DNA of 64,000 nucleotides from Oscillospiraceae bacterium. Lineage in GTDB: Bacteria; Bacillota; Clostridia; Oscillospirales; Oscillospiraceae. The position numbers were made by a program, and so were the translations under genes. Shown here piece by piece: positions 8,657-16,842 of this stretch. The notes beneath the pieces were generated by a model. That model saw only the letters and a program-made list of their open reading frames with translations, did not search any database and had not been told where the DNA came from. The first letter of the stretch is position 1. The number at the start of each line of letters is the position of its first letter. The DNA lies in NCBI GenBank assembly GCA_015068305.1, contig SVKV01000002.1:80719-144718 (forward strand). The letters are read 5' to 3'.

Positions 8657-8744
8657 GGCGGAGAGTGTGAGATTCGAACTCACGGTGGGTCACCCCATCA
8701 CCAGTTTTCAAGACTGGCTCCTTAAACCGCTCGGACAACTCTCC
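8656..8744 (-). tRNA. tRNA-Ser(UGA)
   Basis: An 89-nt class II tRNA with a long variable arm. Acceptor stem GGAGAGT/ACTCTCC, discriminator G, encoded CCA, T-loop GTTCGAATC and anticodon loop CTTGAAA giving anticodon UGA. Reads UCN codons. Downstream of two tRNA-Leu genes and followed by its own terminator. Confidence 0.96.
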
Positions 8745-8802
8745 ATGTGAGAGAACTATACCATTTCATATAAAAAAAGTCAAGGCAGTGGAAATTCAAT
8801 AA

Positions 8803-8832
8803 AAAAGAGACATCCGCAAAGATGTCTCTTTT
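8803..8832 (-). terminator. Terminator of the tandem tRNA-Leu genes
   Basis: Inverted repeat AAAAGAGACATC/GATGTCTCTTTT with a six-base loop; on the minus strand it follows the CCA of the second tRNA-Leu and runs into TTTTTTATTG. Confidence 0.88.
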
Positions 8833-8919
8833 GGTGGGCGAGGCGGGACTTGAACCCGCACGTCCGCAGTGAACACTAGAACCTGAATCTAGCGAGTCTA
8901 CCAATTCCACCACTCGCCC
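8832..8919 (-). tRNA. tRNA-Leu(CAG), second copy in transcript order
   Basis: An 88-nt class II tRNA: acceptor GGGCGAG/CTCGCCC, discriminator A, encoded CCA, T-loop GTTCAAGTC, anticodon stem CTAGA/TCTAG around TTCAGGT, so the anticodon is CAG (CUG codon). Identical over its length to the copy at 8942-9029; the two are separated by only 22 bases and should come from one precursor. Confidence 0.96.
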
Positions 8920-8941
8920 ATATTTGATTAAGAAAAGAGAT

Positions 8942-9029
8942 TGGTGGGCGAGGCGGGACTTGAACCCGCACGTCCGCAGTGAACACTAGAACCTGAATCT
9001 AGCGAGTCTACCAATTCCACCACTCGCCC
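8942..9029 (-). tRNA. tRNA-Leu(CAG), first copy in transcript order
   Basis: Same sequence as the downstream copy at 8832-8919, including the encoded CCA. Two copies of the CUG-reading tRNA fit the heavy use of CTG for leucine in the genes of this window. Confidence 0.96.
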
Positions 9030-9073
9030 ATCTCTATTCTCTTGAACGCTAAGCTCTCGCTCAACGCTAGAGT

Positions 9074-9102
9074 ATAATAGCATGCCATGCGAAATTTGTC
9101 AA
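9074..9102 (-). promoter_or_regulatory. Strong promoter for the tRNA-Leu/tRNA-Leu genes
   Basis: On the minus strand: TTGACA (9102-9097), 17 bp, TATTAT (9079-9074) with an extended TGC before the -10 box. Near-consensus, as expected of a stable-RNA promoter. Confidence 0.82.
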
Positions 9103-9170
9103 CAGTTTTTTTCGCGGTTACGGAAAAAACTTACAAATTTCAAAAGGGGGCCGACGGAGTGAAAACGGGA

Positions 9171-9199
9171 TATCCATTCTGCCGCCGCTGTGCTATAAT
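9171..9199 (+). promoter_or_regulatory. Extended -10 promoter for the sigma factor gene
   Basis: TGCTATAAT with the -10 at 9194-9199; the -35 position 17 bp upstream (TATCCA) is poor. The extended TG motif can replace a good -35. It lies about 85 bases before the sigma factor start. Confidence 0.5.
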
Positions 9200-9282
9200 T
9201 TTTGGCATACCTGTAACCGGATACGTATTTTTCCTGTTTATATAGATGTAAGGCCTTAAAGACAAAACGGAAGGAGAAAAAC

Positions 9283-9843
9283 ATGGATGATAAACAGATC
9301 ATAGACTTATACTGGGCCCGGTCTGAGAGTGCCATTGCGGAAACTGATAAAAAGTACGGAAAGCTATGCCACCGTATTGCATTCAACATTCTGGCCGATC
9401 CCCGGGACAGCGAGGAATGTGTCAGCGATACATATCTGAAAGCATGGAGCGTGATTCCGCCGAAACGGCCGGTGAAGCTGTCTGCTTTTCTGGGAAAAAT
9501 CACCCGGAATCTGGCCTTGAACAGATATGAAAAGGATACTGCCGAAAAGCGGGGCGGCGGAGAGATTTCCGTTGCGCTGGATGAACTGGCGGAATGTATT
9601 CCGGCCCCGAATTCTGTCGAGGGGATGGTTGACAACCGAATTCTGACGGACAAGCTCAATGTGTTTCTGGAGGGGCTTGCCCCTGAGGCAAGAAAAGTCT
9701 TTATGCGCCGGTACTGGGAGGTATGCTCCGTCCGGGAGATTGCAGAAATCTATGGTATCAGTGAAAGCAAAGTAAAAGTGTCACTCTTCCGAACAAGAGG
9801 AAAACTAAGAACTTTTCTGGAACAGGAGGGTATTGCACTATGA
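9283..9843 (+). CDS. RNA polymerase sigma factor, ECF-like sigma-70 family
   Basis: A 186-residue sigma factor with only regions 2 and 4. Region 2 covers about residues 5-85 (CHRIAFNILADPRDSEECVSD, TYLKAW, ITRNLALNRYE) and region 4 about 120-180 (FMRRYWEVCSVREIAEIYGI followed by SESKVKVSLFRTRGKLR, a clear helix-turn-helix). GGAGAAAAAC precedes the ATG. It overlaps the next gene by four bases (ATGA), so the two are translationally coupled. In clostridia such pairs are usually a sigma factor and its membrane-bound controller; which genes it switches on cannot be read from the window. Confidence 0.9.
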   Translation: MDDKQIIDLYWARSESAIAETDKKYGKLCHRIAFNILADPRDSEECVSDTYLKAWSVIPPKRPVKLSAFLGKITRNLALNRYEKDTAEKRGGGEISVALDELAECIPAPNSVEGMVDNRILTDKLNVFLEGLAPEARKVFMRRYWEVCSVREIAEIYGISESKVKVSLFRTRGKLRTFLEQEGIAL

Positions 9844-11654
9844 AAGAAAAGCGTATGTTTCAGGCTCTGGGCAGTGTCAGTGACAAGTTCGTAGAAGAAA
9901 TGTATAAGCCCAATGAGGCACAGCAAAAAAGGACCGGCCGGCATTCTGCCGGAAGGATGTGGCTGATTGCGGCGATTGTTGCGGCAATGGTACTGCTCAT
10001 GGGCTGCGCCGTATATGTCCTGAAAATGCAGGATATGAATGTTGGTCAAGAAGAAGTAACCTATGATGCCTTTGATTACGACACTATGGAGTATCTTGGT
10101 CAAAAGACCTACACGCAGGAAGTATTCTCTCTGGCAGGCTTGGAAGGCACACCGGCCTATCTTGCCGCCAAAGAGTGGTATGAATTTAAGCAAAATTACG
10201 ATCCTGACTATAAAATTCTGGACGCAGTCAAAGGAAATTATCCGGTCTTTTCCGCAGAATATGATGCCTATGGTCTGTATTCCCAGGAGATGAAAGAACA
10301 GCTGGATCTGATTTTGCAGAAGCATCGCTTAAAACCGATGGGTGCGCGGTTAGAATTCCGCACACTGCGCAATATGCTGGCAGCATTGGAAATCGAAAAG
10401 ATTCAGACGGTTGAAAATCAGGTAACGATCAATGTCGCAAGTGGCGACTGTTATGAAAGTGGTAATTTTTCCTTGTCGCTTGATTTCAAATTCCCGGAAG
10501 CTGATGAAAATGAGTTGGGTACTACTTGGGGTATGCTGCGCTGGAACCGGGCAGACTGCTTCAGTGACGATCTTTTTGCCATCGAGCAGACCGGTGACTG
10601 GAAGGAGTGGAATTACACCACCGAATCCGGTGACGATGTGCTGATCATTCGTTCCCCCTCTGACTGGCGCGGCTGGATCATCTGCAAGCGTGGGGACGGT
10701 ATCATGTCTTTGCAGGTGGAAGCCCGTCAGGATGCGTGGAATAATGTGGACGGTAAGACATGGGCCGATGAAAGGTTCCTGACGGATAAGCAGTTGGAGC
10801 AGCTTGCCGATGCTGTTGATTTTGCCATCCAGCCCCGTGTAGCAACACAGGAGGATGTAAAGAATCAGCCCGCACCTCCCGATGAAGCAACCCAGGACGG
10901 CTATACCGTGAAGCTGAAGTCTGTGGAGACCGACGGATGGATCGCCCGCATCGTGATGTCCGTCACTGCTCCTGCGGGAAAGATCATCAACCGTAATCCC
11001 AATCCGGGCATGGAAGAGGTGTACTATAACATTGGTACAACCAATCTTGATAGCTTTGAACCCAAAACCGGCAGAGATTCCAGCGGCAGCGGCGGCTGGA
11101 ATGCGGAAGAAGACGGTGACGGCCTCGACAATACCCAGAATCTCGTCCTGGAGGCGCGTTACACTATGGACGATGGCTCGGCACCTTTTGCACCCGGTAA
11201 AACATGGATCATCCGCTTTGAAGATCTGGTCGGTTCTTACTGGGACAGCAAAAATGTGAAAATAGTGGAAGAGCATCTGGCCACGGGCGAATGGACTTTT
11301 GAGGTCACTTTTGATGAATCCAACGGTGACTACGGGGAGATCGAACTGCTGACAGAGCCGATTGAAGTCGGTGTATCCACAGGATGGAAGCCCGACGGAA
11401 CGGATGTTGTGGAAAGTGTGACAGTCAGTTCCATCAAACTGCGTAAATACAGCCTGACCATTACCCACGATGGACCCAATTATACAGATTTCTCCTTCAT
11501 CAATGGTCAGAGGATGTATGCAGTAATGAAGGACGGCAGCGAAATTGAGATCCTCGGCACTGGCCGGATCTATCAGGCATACGGCGAAATTGACCTTGAA
11601 CAGCTTGACCATATTAAGCTTGCCGACGGTACAAAGATATTTGCACCCCAATAG
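9840..11654 (+). CDS. Membrane-anchored partner of the sigma factor, probable anti-sigma factor with large outer domain
   Basis: A 604-residue protein: about 38 cytoplasmic residues, one membrane segment at about 40-61 (MWLIAAIVAAMVLLMGCAVY), then about 540 residues outside the cell. The N-terminal part has the usual size and position of clostridial anti-sigma factors encoded directly after their sigma gene, and the ATGA overlap supports a paired function. The outer part is rich in Asp, Thr and Trp (LRWNRADCFSDDLF; NWIIRF-type strands) and looks mostly beta-stranded, in keeping with a ligand- or wall-sensing domain. I do not recognise a named outer domain. It is much longer than a minimal anti-sigma factor. 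Confidence 0.7.
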   Translation: MKEKRMFQALGSVSDKFVEEMYKPNEAQQKRTGRHSAGRMWLIAAIVAAMVLLMGCAVYVLKMQDMNVGQEEVTYDAFDYDTMEYLGQKTYTQEVFSLAGLEGTPAYLAAKEWYEFKQNYDPDYKILDAVKGNYPVFSAEYDAYGLYSQEMKEQLDLILQKHRLKPMGARLEFRTLRNMLAALEIEKIQTVENQVTINVASGDCYESGNFSLSLDFKFPEADENELGTTWGMLRWNRADCFSDDLFAIEQTGDWKEWNYTTESGDDVLIIRSPSDWRGWIICKRGDGIMSLQVEARQDAWNNVDGKTWADERFLTDKQLEQLADAVDFAIQPRVATQEDVKNQPAPPDEATQDGYTVKLKSVETDGWIARIVMSVTAPAGKIINRNPNPGMEEVYYNIGTTNLDSFEPKTGRDSSGSGGWNAEEDGDGLDNTQNLVLEARYTMDDGSAPFAPGKTWIIRFEDLVGSYWDSKNVKIVEEHLATGEWTFEVTFDESNGDYGEIELLTEPIEVGVSTGWKPDGTDVVESVTVSSIKLRKYSLTITHDGPNYTDFSFINGQRMYAVMKDGSEIEILGTGRIYQAYGEIDLEQLDHIKLADGTKIFAPQ

Positions 11655-11690
11655 TACAGTTTCGCGGTATCCTTTCGCCGGATAAACAAG

Positions 11691-11722
11691 AAAACCACCT
11701 GAGAAAACCTCAGGTGGTTTTT
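11691..11722 (+). terminator. Terminator of the sigma/anti-sigma pair
   Basis: AAAACCACCTGAG/CTCAGGTGGTTTT stem with a short loop and a T-tail, ending at the tRNA-Ser CCA end. Because it is symmetrical it may also end the tRNA transcript from the other side. Confidence 0.9.
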
Positions 11723-11813
11723 GGCGGAGTGAGAGGGATTTGAACCCTCGCGCCGCTTTTGACGGCCTACTCCCTTAGCAGGGGAGCCCCTTCGGCCTCT
11801 TGGGTATCACTCC
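11722..11813 (-). tRNA. tRNA-Ser(GCU)
   Basis: A 92-nt class II tRNA with long variable arm: acceptor GGAGTGA/TCACTCC, discriminator G, encoded CCA, T-loop GTTCAAATC, anticodon stem CTCCC/GGGAG around CTGCTAA, so anticodon GCU (AGC/AGU codons). Confidence 0.96.
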
Positions 11814-11904
11814 GAATGTAAAGAAACGTATTCTCTTGATTACCAAGGTATTCTAGCATACGGAGAAATGTTTGTCAAGAACAATTTCCTGCCCCGGATG
11901 CAGG

Positions 11905-11933
11905 AAAGGGCACCCCCCATGGGGTGCCCTTTT
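11905..11933 (-). terminator. Terminator of the MATE exporter gene
   Basis: AAAGGGCACCCC/GGGGTGCCCTTT with a CCAT loop directly after the MATE stop codon, then TTTCCTG on the minus strand. T-rich on the plus side too, so it may work in both directions. Confidence 0.85.
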
Positions 11934-11934
11934 A

Positions 11935-13329
11935 TCAGTTGTCTTCCACAAGTCTGGTTTTACCCAGCTGGACCTTGTGATAGTAGATCAGCGTCAGGGT
12001 GCTGCACAGCAGCCATCCGGCGGGATAGCTCATGGCGATGGGCAGAATCTCGTTGCAGATCCTGCTCATGATGAACAGATAGATCTGCCGAAACACCACG
12101 AAGGAACTGAGCATGATGATCATGGGTGCCTTGGAATTGCCTGCGCCCCGAAGCGCACCGGAATAGATCTGGTTGAAGCAGCACAGAACATAGAACGGCG
12201 TCATCCACCGCAGCAGCATGGAGCCGTACTCCACGACTTCCGGCTTGCTGTTGAAGAAGGCAACGATCTGAGGCGCGAAAATCAGCACCGGAACCATCAG
12301 AATCAGGGTAGAGCTAACTGCCAGCAGCAGCGCCCGGGTGACACCCTTTTTGGCCCGCTCCACCTGGTTGCTTCCCAGATTCTGGCCGACAAAGGTGGTG
12401 GAAGCCAGGGCAATGGACTGCATGGGCAGGAACAGAAGCTGGTCGACCTTGGCATAGGTGGTCCAGCCGGACATGCAGTTGTCGCCGAAGAAATTGATGT
12501 AGGACTGGACAAAAATGTTGGAGAAGGAAGTGATCGCCATCTGGATGGCGGCGGGAATGCCCACACGGAAGATCTTTTTGAGCATATCGAAGTGGATGCC
12601 CAGACTCTTCAGCCGAACTTTGATGCACTCATCGGTCCGCAGCAGTGTGATGACGACCAGCACCGCGGAGACAGCCTGGGAGACGATGGTGGCCAGGGCA
12701 ACACCTGCTACACCCATTCTGAAAACCAGGACGAATACCAGATCAAGAATCGTGTTCATCACGGCGCAGACTACCAGAAAGTAGAAAGGACGCTGGGAAT
12801 CGCCCACGGCCCGCAGAATGCCGGATCCGATATTGTAGATCATCAGACCGCCGATGCCGCTGAAGATGATCCGAAGATATGTGGTGGATTCCGGGAGCAC
12901 ATTGGCCGGGGTGTTCATAAAGTTCAGCAGGTAAGGCGTCAGGAAGAGGCCCAGGCCGGTAAAGAGGACGGCGAGGATCAACGTCATGGTAATGGCCGTG
13001 TGAACAGTTCTGCTGACATCCTCATAGCGCTTGGCGCCGTAATACTGGCTGATGACAACACCGGCACCGGAAGAAAGACCCATGAAAAAGCCGATCAGCA
13101 GATTGATGATGGGACCGTTGGTGCCCACGGCGGCATAGGCTTCGTTGCTGACATAGCGGCCCACCACCCAGGTGTCCACCATATTGTACATCTGCTGAAA
13201 AACATTGCCTGCCAGCAGCGGCAGGGCAAAGATGATCAGATGGCGAACGATGTTTCCCTGGGTCATATCCACATCCTTACCCTTTTTCGGGGTCAGAATA
13301 TGGCTGTGATGCATATGTTTTGTTGTCAT
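11935..13329 (-). CDS. MATE family multidrug/sodium antiporter
   Basis: A 464-residue integral membrane protein with about twelve segments in two related halves. Typical MATE sequences are seen near the start (IFALPLLAGNVFQQMYNMVD, TWVVGRYV, YAAVGTNGPI) and again in the second half (RVGIPAAIQMAITSFSN, FVGQNLGSNQVERAKKG). It belongs to the NorM/DinF-like branch common in gut clostridia and should export cationic compounds or metabolites in exchange for Na+ or H+; the substrate is unknown. It is a single-gene unit with its own promoter and terminator. Confidence 0.9.
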   Translation of the reverse strand: MTTKHMHHSHILTPKKGKDVDMTQGNIVRHLIIFALPLLAGNVFQQMYNMVDTWVVGRYVSNEAYAAVGTNGPIINLLIGFFMGLSSGAGVVISQYYGAKRYEDVSRTVHTAITMTLILAVLFTGLGLFLTPYLLNFMNTPANVLPESTTYLRIIFSGIGGLMIYNIGSGILRAVGDSQRPFYFLVVCAVMNTILDLVFVLVFRMGVAGVALATIVSQAVSAVLVVITLLRTDECIKVRLKSLGIHFDMLKKIFRVGIPAAIQMAITSFSNIFVQSYINFFGDNCMSGWTTYAKVDQLLFLPMQSIALASTTFVGQNLGSNQVERAKKGVTRALLLAVSSTLILMVPVLIFAPQIVAFFNSKPEVVEYGSMLLRWMTPFYVLCCFNQIYSGALRGAGNSKAPMIIMLSSFVVFRQIYLFIMSRICNEILPIAMSYPAGWLLCSTLTLIYYHKVQLGKTRLVEDN

Positions 13330-13369
13330 GATGCAAAACCTGACTTTCTTTCATCAATATGTAAAAGGT

Positions 13370-13398
13370 ATTATAGCAAAAATTAGATGCGGGCGCAA
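13370..13398 (-). promoter_or_regulatory. Promoter for the MATE exporter gene
   Basis: Minus strand: TTGCGC (13398-13393), 17 bp, TATAAT (13375-13370) with TGC just before the -10. About 40 bases upstream of the start codon. Confidence 0.72.
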
Positions 13399-13421
13399 CT
13401 GTCAAACCGGAGAAAAATAGG

Positions 13422-13450
13422 TTGATTGAAAGGGCGCTTTATGTTACGAT
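13422..13450 (+). promoter_or_regulatory. Promoter for rsmE
   Basis: TTGATT (13422-13427), 17 bp, TACGAT (13445-13450), with TG one base before the -10. It lies about 30 bases upstream of the chosen rsmE start, which makes the more upstream in-frame ATG at 13422 impossible as a start from this promoter. Confidence 0.6.
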
Positions 13451-13478
13451 GGTGCAAGACAGACGAGGAGGGAAGCCA

Positions 13479-14210
13479 ATGGCCAGATTTTTTGTAGCAC
13501 CGGAAGAACTGAACGGTCCGCAGATTCTGCTGACCGGAGAAAATGCCCAGCACGCCAGGGTGCTGCGGCTGAAAGCCGGGGAGGAGGTCCTGGCCTGTGA
13601 CGGACAGGGTATGGAGTGCCTGTGCACTGTGGAGTCTGTTTCTGCCGGCGAGGTGATTCTCGGGGTTCTGGAACGAAGATCCTCCCGCAATGAAGCTGCG
13701 GTAAAGGTAAGCATCTACATGGCTTTTCCCAAGGCGGACAAGCTGGAGCACGTGATCCAGAAGGCAACGGAGCTTGGCGCATATGAGATCGTGGCATTTC
13801 CTTCCGGGCGGTGCATCTCCAGGCCCGATGACAAAAGCTTGAAGAAGAAGCTGGAGCGCTGGCAGAAAATTGCAGCTTCCGCTGCGGAGCAATCCGGCAG
13901 AGGTGTGATTCCGGAGGTTATCGCATTGCCCAGCTTTACAGCAGCCCTGGAGCGGGCGGGAAAGGCAGACAAGGCGCTGATGTTCTATGAAAACGAACAT
14001 GCCACGACTTTGCGGATGGCCCTGGAAAGCGGCAGCTTTGAAACAGTCAGCCTTCTGACCGGCCCCGAGGGCGGTCTGGAGGAAAAGGAAGTGGAGCAGG
14101 CGAGAAATGCCGGTCTGCAGGTCTGCACCCTGGGCAGCCGGATCCTGCGCTGTGAGACCGCACCGCTGTGTGCCCTGTCTGCTGTGATGTATGCAGCCGG
14201 AGAATTCTGA
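13479..14210 (+). CDS. rsmE: 16S rRNA (uracil1498-N3)-methyltransferase
   Basis: A 243-residue SPOUT-class enzyme that methylates U1498 of 16S rRNA using S-adenosylmethionine. The N-terminal PUA-like part (RFFV, HARVLRLKAGEEV) and the knotted C-terminal part (LLTGPEGGLEEKEVEQA, LGSRILRCETAPLCALS) are complete. I chose ATG 13479 with GGAGGG nine bases upstream, giving the usual MARFFV start; the frame is open further upstream but overlaps the promoter. Single gene between a divergent exporter and a shared terminator. Confidence 0.94.
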   Translation: MARFFVAPEELNGPQILLTGENAQHARVLRLKAGEEVLACDGQGMECLCTVESVSAGEVILGVLERRSSRNEAAVKVSIYMAFPKADKLEHVIQKATELGAYEIVAFPSGRCISRPDDKSLKKKLERWQKIAASAAEQSGRGVIPEVIALPSFTAALERAGKADKALMFYENEHATTLRMALESGSFETVSLLTGPEGGLEEKEVEQARNAGLQVCTLGSRILRCETAPLCALSAVMYAAGEF

Positions 14211-14216
14211 AGAAAT

Positions 14217-14246
14217 AAAAATGCCAGCCCTCAGGCTGGCATTTTT
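14217..14246. terminator. Shared terminator between rsmE and the convergent small membrane gene
   Basis: AAAATGCCAGCC/GGCTGGCATTTT with a short loop and T-tails on both strands, placed between two convergent genes. Confidence 0.88.
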
Positions 14247-14260
14247 TGATGTGTGTCGTT

Positions 14261-14584
14261 TTAGCCCACACCGCCGGTAACGGCTTCGGCAACTACTTCA
14301 ACAGGGGAGGGGTAGTTCAGAAGCAGGGAAACCAGCAGGCAGACCACAATGGCGGCAAAGCCCAGGACCAGCCAGCGGCTGCGGGCCTTCTTCATTTCGC
14401 CGGTCATATAAAGCAGGGCCAGGCAGGCGACGGATGCCAAGATCATCAGAATGGATGCGAGGACCTTCCAGAAAGTGAGGCCAAAGCCTGCGAAAAACAG
14501 ATACAGCACAAAAACAGCAGCATCTGCAATCAAAACCTGGGTTAAAAAGCGTTCAATATCCTTGTAGCGTCTGCGAATAGCCAC
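14261..14584 (-). CDS. Small membrane protein of unknown function
   Basis: A 107-residue protein with three hydrophobic segments at about 15-37, 39-60 and 71-89 and a basic N-terminus (MAIRRRYKDIERF). GGAGGGA stands before the ATG. I do not recognise the family. It lies convergent to rsmE and divergent from the scpA operon, so the context gives no role. Codon use and base composition look like those of its neighbours. Confidence 0.72.
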   Translation of the reverse strand: MAIRRRYKDIERFLTQVLIADAAVFVLYLFFAGFGLTFWKVLASILMILASVACLALLYMTGEMKKARSRWLVLGFAAIVVCLLVSLLLNYPSPVEVVAEAVTGGVG

Positions 14585-14681
14585 AAAAATCCCTCCCGGA
14601 ATAAATTTCTGATAGCATCATAACACATCCCGTCGAAGAATGCAATCATTTCTCGAGAAAAGTCAAAATTTCATGAAACCC

Positions 14682-14710
14682 TTGCACAGGGTCCAAAACA
14701 ATGCTATAAT
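14682..14710 (+). promoter_or_regulatory. Promoter of the scpA operon
   Basis: TTGCAC (14682-14687), 17 bp, TATAAT (14705-14710) with extended TGC. About 40 bases before scpA. Confidence 0.82.
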
Positions 14711-14748
14711 ATCAAAAATATGTGTAATTTTTCCGGCAAGGAGCATTT

Positions 14749-15543
14749 ATGGGAGAACCGCAGTACCGTTTGGAGGGAATCGTCCACACCCGCAGCGATG
14801 CGATGGAGGATTTTGAAGGCCCTCTGGATGTGATTTTCTTGCTGCTGAGCAAGAACAAAATTGAAATACAGGATGTTTCCATTACGGCCATTCTGGAGCA
14901 GTACCTTGCATATCTGGATGAAATGAAGCGGCTGGATATGGAGATCGCCAGTGAGTTTATCACCATGGCATCCCATCTGATGCTGCTTAAGACAAAAATG
15001 CTGCTGTCTGCGGCTGAGCAGGCAGAGGCCCAGAGCGAACTGGACATTCTGCGTCAGAGTCTGATCGAACGGCAGCGGAAGGAAGCCATTGAGCAGATCC
15101 GGCTGGCCATGACCGTACTGGAGCCCCGAAATGAGATTGGCCGCTGCATTTTTACGAAGGACCCGGAGCCCCTGCGCCGGGACCGGACTTATCAGTACCA
15201 GCATGAACCGGCCGATCTGCTCCGGGCCCTGGAGCAGATTGCGGAGCGGAGCGAGAAGCTGCTTCCTCCGCCCACCAGCAATTTCAAGGGCATTGTGGGC
15301 AAGGAGCCCTATCCCGTGGGACGCAAAACCGGAGAACTGCTGCGCCGGCTGGTGCTGCGGGGTGTGGACCGGCTGAAGAATCTGTTTAAAGGGAATAAAT
15401 CCCGATCTGAGATCGTGGCGACCTTTATCGCAGTGCTGGAAATGTGCAAAACCGGTGCGGTACGTTTGGAAGACGACAATTCCGGAGAAAATCCCAATGT
15501 ACGGCTGATAGAAAAGGAAGGTGACAGCAATGGAGCAAATTGA
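14749..15543 (+). CDS. scpA: Segregation and condensation protein A
   Basis: A 264-residue kleisin that bridges the Smc ATPase heads and, with ScpB, forms the condensin that keeps chromosomes compact for segregation. The N-terminal motif DFEGPLDVIFLLLSKNKIEI (about residues 17-36) and EFITMASHLMLLKTKMLL (about 69-86) are typical; the C-terminal winged helix is seen in SRSEIVATFIAVLEMCKTG. AAGGAG precedes the ATG. First gene of a conserved clostridial run scpA-scpB-DUF2953-ytfJ-dacF-rluB. Confidence 0.95.
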   Translation: MGEPQYRLEGIVHTRSDAMEDFEGPLDVIFLLLSKNKIEIQDVSITAILEQYLAYLDEMKRLDMEIASEFITMASHLMLLKTKMLLSAAEQAEAQSELDILRQSLIERQRKEAIEQIRLAMTVLEPRNEIGRCIFTKDPEPLRRDRTYQYQHEPADLLRALEQIAERSEKLLPPPTSNFKGIVGKEPYPVGRKTGELLRRLVLRGVDRLKNLFKGNKSRSEIVATFIAVLEMCKTGAVRLEDDNSGENPNVRLIEKEGDSNGAN

Positions 15544-16090
15544 ATTACAGCGCGCCATTGAGGCCATCCTCTTTGCCGCCGGAGAGCGGGTGGATGTTTC
15601 CCGCTTAAGCTTTGCGCTGGAAGCAGATGAAAATGAAATCATCGCCGCCGCAGATGCCCTCTGCAATCAGATGGCCTTTGAGCGCCGGGGAATCCGGATT
15701 CTGAAGCTGGAGAAGGGCTATCAGATGGTATCCTCCGGTGAGATGGCGGATTTTGTGACCAAAGCTCTGGAAACCAGAAAGCCTCCGAAGCTTTCTTCCT
15801 CCCAGCTGGAAACGCTGACCATCATTGCCTATTACCAGCCGGCAACCAAGGCCATGGTGGAGCAGATCCGGGGAGTGGACAGCGCCTACTCCATTTCTGC
15901 GCTGATGAATAAGAAGCTGATCGAGGAGGCGGGCCGTCTGAATGTTCCCGGCCGCCCCATTCAGTATCAGACCACCCCGGCATTTTTAAGAACCTTCGGC
16001 CTTTCCTCTCTGGAGGAACTGCCGCCCATTGAGAAGGTCAGCTTCGGAGAGCCTCTGACCGGGGAAGAACCGGCAGCGGAGGAGAAATAA
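15530..16090 (+). CDS. scpB: Segregation and condensation protein B
   Basis: A 186-residue winged-helix protein that pairs with ScpA in the Smc complex. Family features are IEAILFAAGERVDVSRL at the start and SSSQLETLTIIAYYQPATK, then IRGVDSAYSISALMNKKLIE in the second winged helix. I set the start at ATG 15530, eight bases after AAGGAAGG; a GTG at 15521 is in frame but sits inside that ribosome site. It overlaps the end of scpA by 14 bases, so the two are coupled. Confidence 0.94.
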   Translation: MEQIELQRAIEAILFAAGERVDVSRLSFALEADENEIIAAADALCNQMAFERRGIRILKLEKGYQMVSSGEMADFVTKALETRKPPKLSSSQLETLTIIAYYQPATKAMVEQIRGVDSAYSISALMNKKLIEEAGRLNVPGRPIQYQTTPAFLRTFGLSSLEELPPIEKVSFGEPLTGEEPAAEEK

Positions 16091-16842
16091 TGGGCTGGCT
16101 GATTGCCCTGGGAATTGTTACGCTTCTTGCGGTGCTGCCATTGGGTGCAAGCATCAGCTATGATTCATCCGGTGCGGTGGTCAAGCTGATCATTGGCCCC
16201 TTGAAAATCACCCTGTTCCCAAGGCCTAAGAAAGACAAGAAGCCCAAAAAGGAAAAAAAGTCTCCCAAAGAGGTGCCCCTGAAAGAGGAACCCTCAAATC
16301 CCCAGCCTGAACCGGCGCCTGCACCGCAGCAGCCTCAAAAAACGGAAAATCCTCCCCCAAAAACGGAAAAGCCGAAAGAAGAGGAAAAGCCGAAACAGGA
16401 GGAAAAGCCCAAACAGGAGGAAAAGCCCAAACAGGAGGAGAAGCCGAAAAAACAGTCCGGCGGCCCCATCACGGATTTTCTGCCGCTGGTGCGGATCCTG
16501 CTGGATATGCTGGGTGCCTTCCGCCGAAAGCTGCGGCTGAATGTGTTGGAACTGAAGCTGATCATGGCGGCCGACGATCCCTGCGATCTGGCCATCAACT
16601 ATGGCAGAGCCTGGGCGGCTGTTGGAAATCTGCTTCCTCAGCTGGAGAAGGTATTTGTCATCAAAAAACGTAATATTGAAGTCGAATGTGACTTTGAAGC
16701 TGCCGAGACCCGCGTTATTGCCCGGCTGGATCTGACCATTACATTGGGCCGGATTATCGGAACGGTGCTTTACTACGGCGGTAAGGCAGGTATGGAATTC
16801 ATGAAAATCAACAAGAAAAGAAAAGGCGGTGCTTCGAAATGA
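16090..16842 (+). CDS. DUF2953-type membrane protein with Lys/Pro/Glu repeat linker
   Basis: A 250-residue protein. A hydrophobic N-terminal segment (about 1-20) is followed by a low-complexity linker at about 45-122 that contains a six-residue unit KPKQEE repeated four times in a slightly varying form. The C-terminal 125 residues (LRLNVLELKLIMAADDPCDL, NYGRAWAAVGNLLPQLEKVF, IARLDLTITLGRII) fit the DUF2953 family, which in clostridia sits between scpB and ytfJ as here. It shares one base with the scpB stop and overlaps ytfJ by four bases. Function unknown; the position next to a sporulation gene suggests a role at the spore or cell envelope. Confidence 0.8.
   Translation: MGWLIALGIVTLLAVLPLGASISYDSSGAVVKLIIGPLKITLFPRPKKDKKPKKEKKSPKEVPLKEEPSNPQPEPAPAPQQPQKTENPPPKTEKPKEEEKPKQEEKPKQEEKPKQEEKPKKQSGGPITDFLPLVRILLDMLGAFRRKLRLNVLELKLIMAADDPCDLAINYGRAWAAVGNLLPQLEKVFVIKKRNIEVECDFEAAETRVIARLDLTITLGRIIGTVLYYGGKAGMEFMKINKKRKGGASK

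Noticed and set aside
8448..8738. Short protein frames over the tRNA genes at 8.4-8.9 kb
   Set aside because: They run through complete tRNA-Ser and tRNA-Leu genes and their terminators.
16363..16452. Short repeat array as a possible CRISPR
   Set aside because: The repeats are in frame inside a coding region, directly adjoining without spacers, and code for a Lys/Pro/Glu linker.
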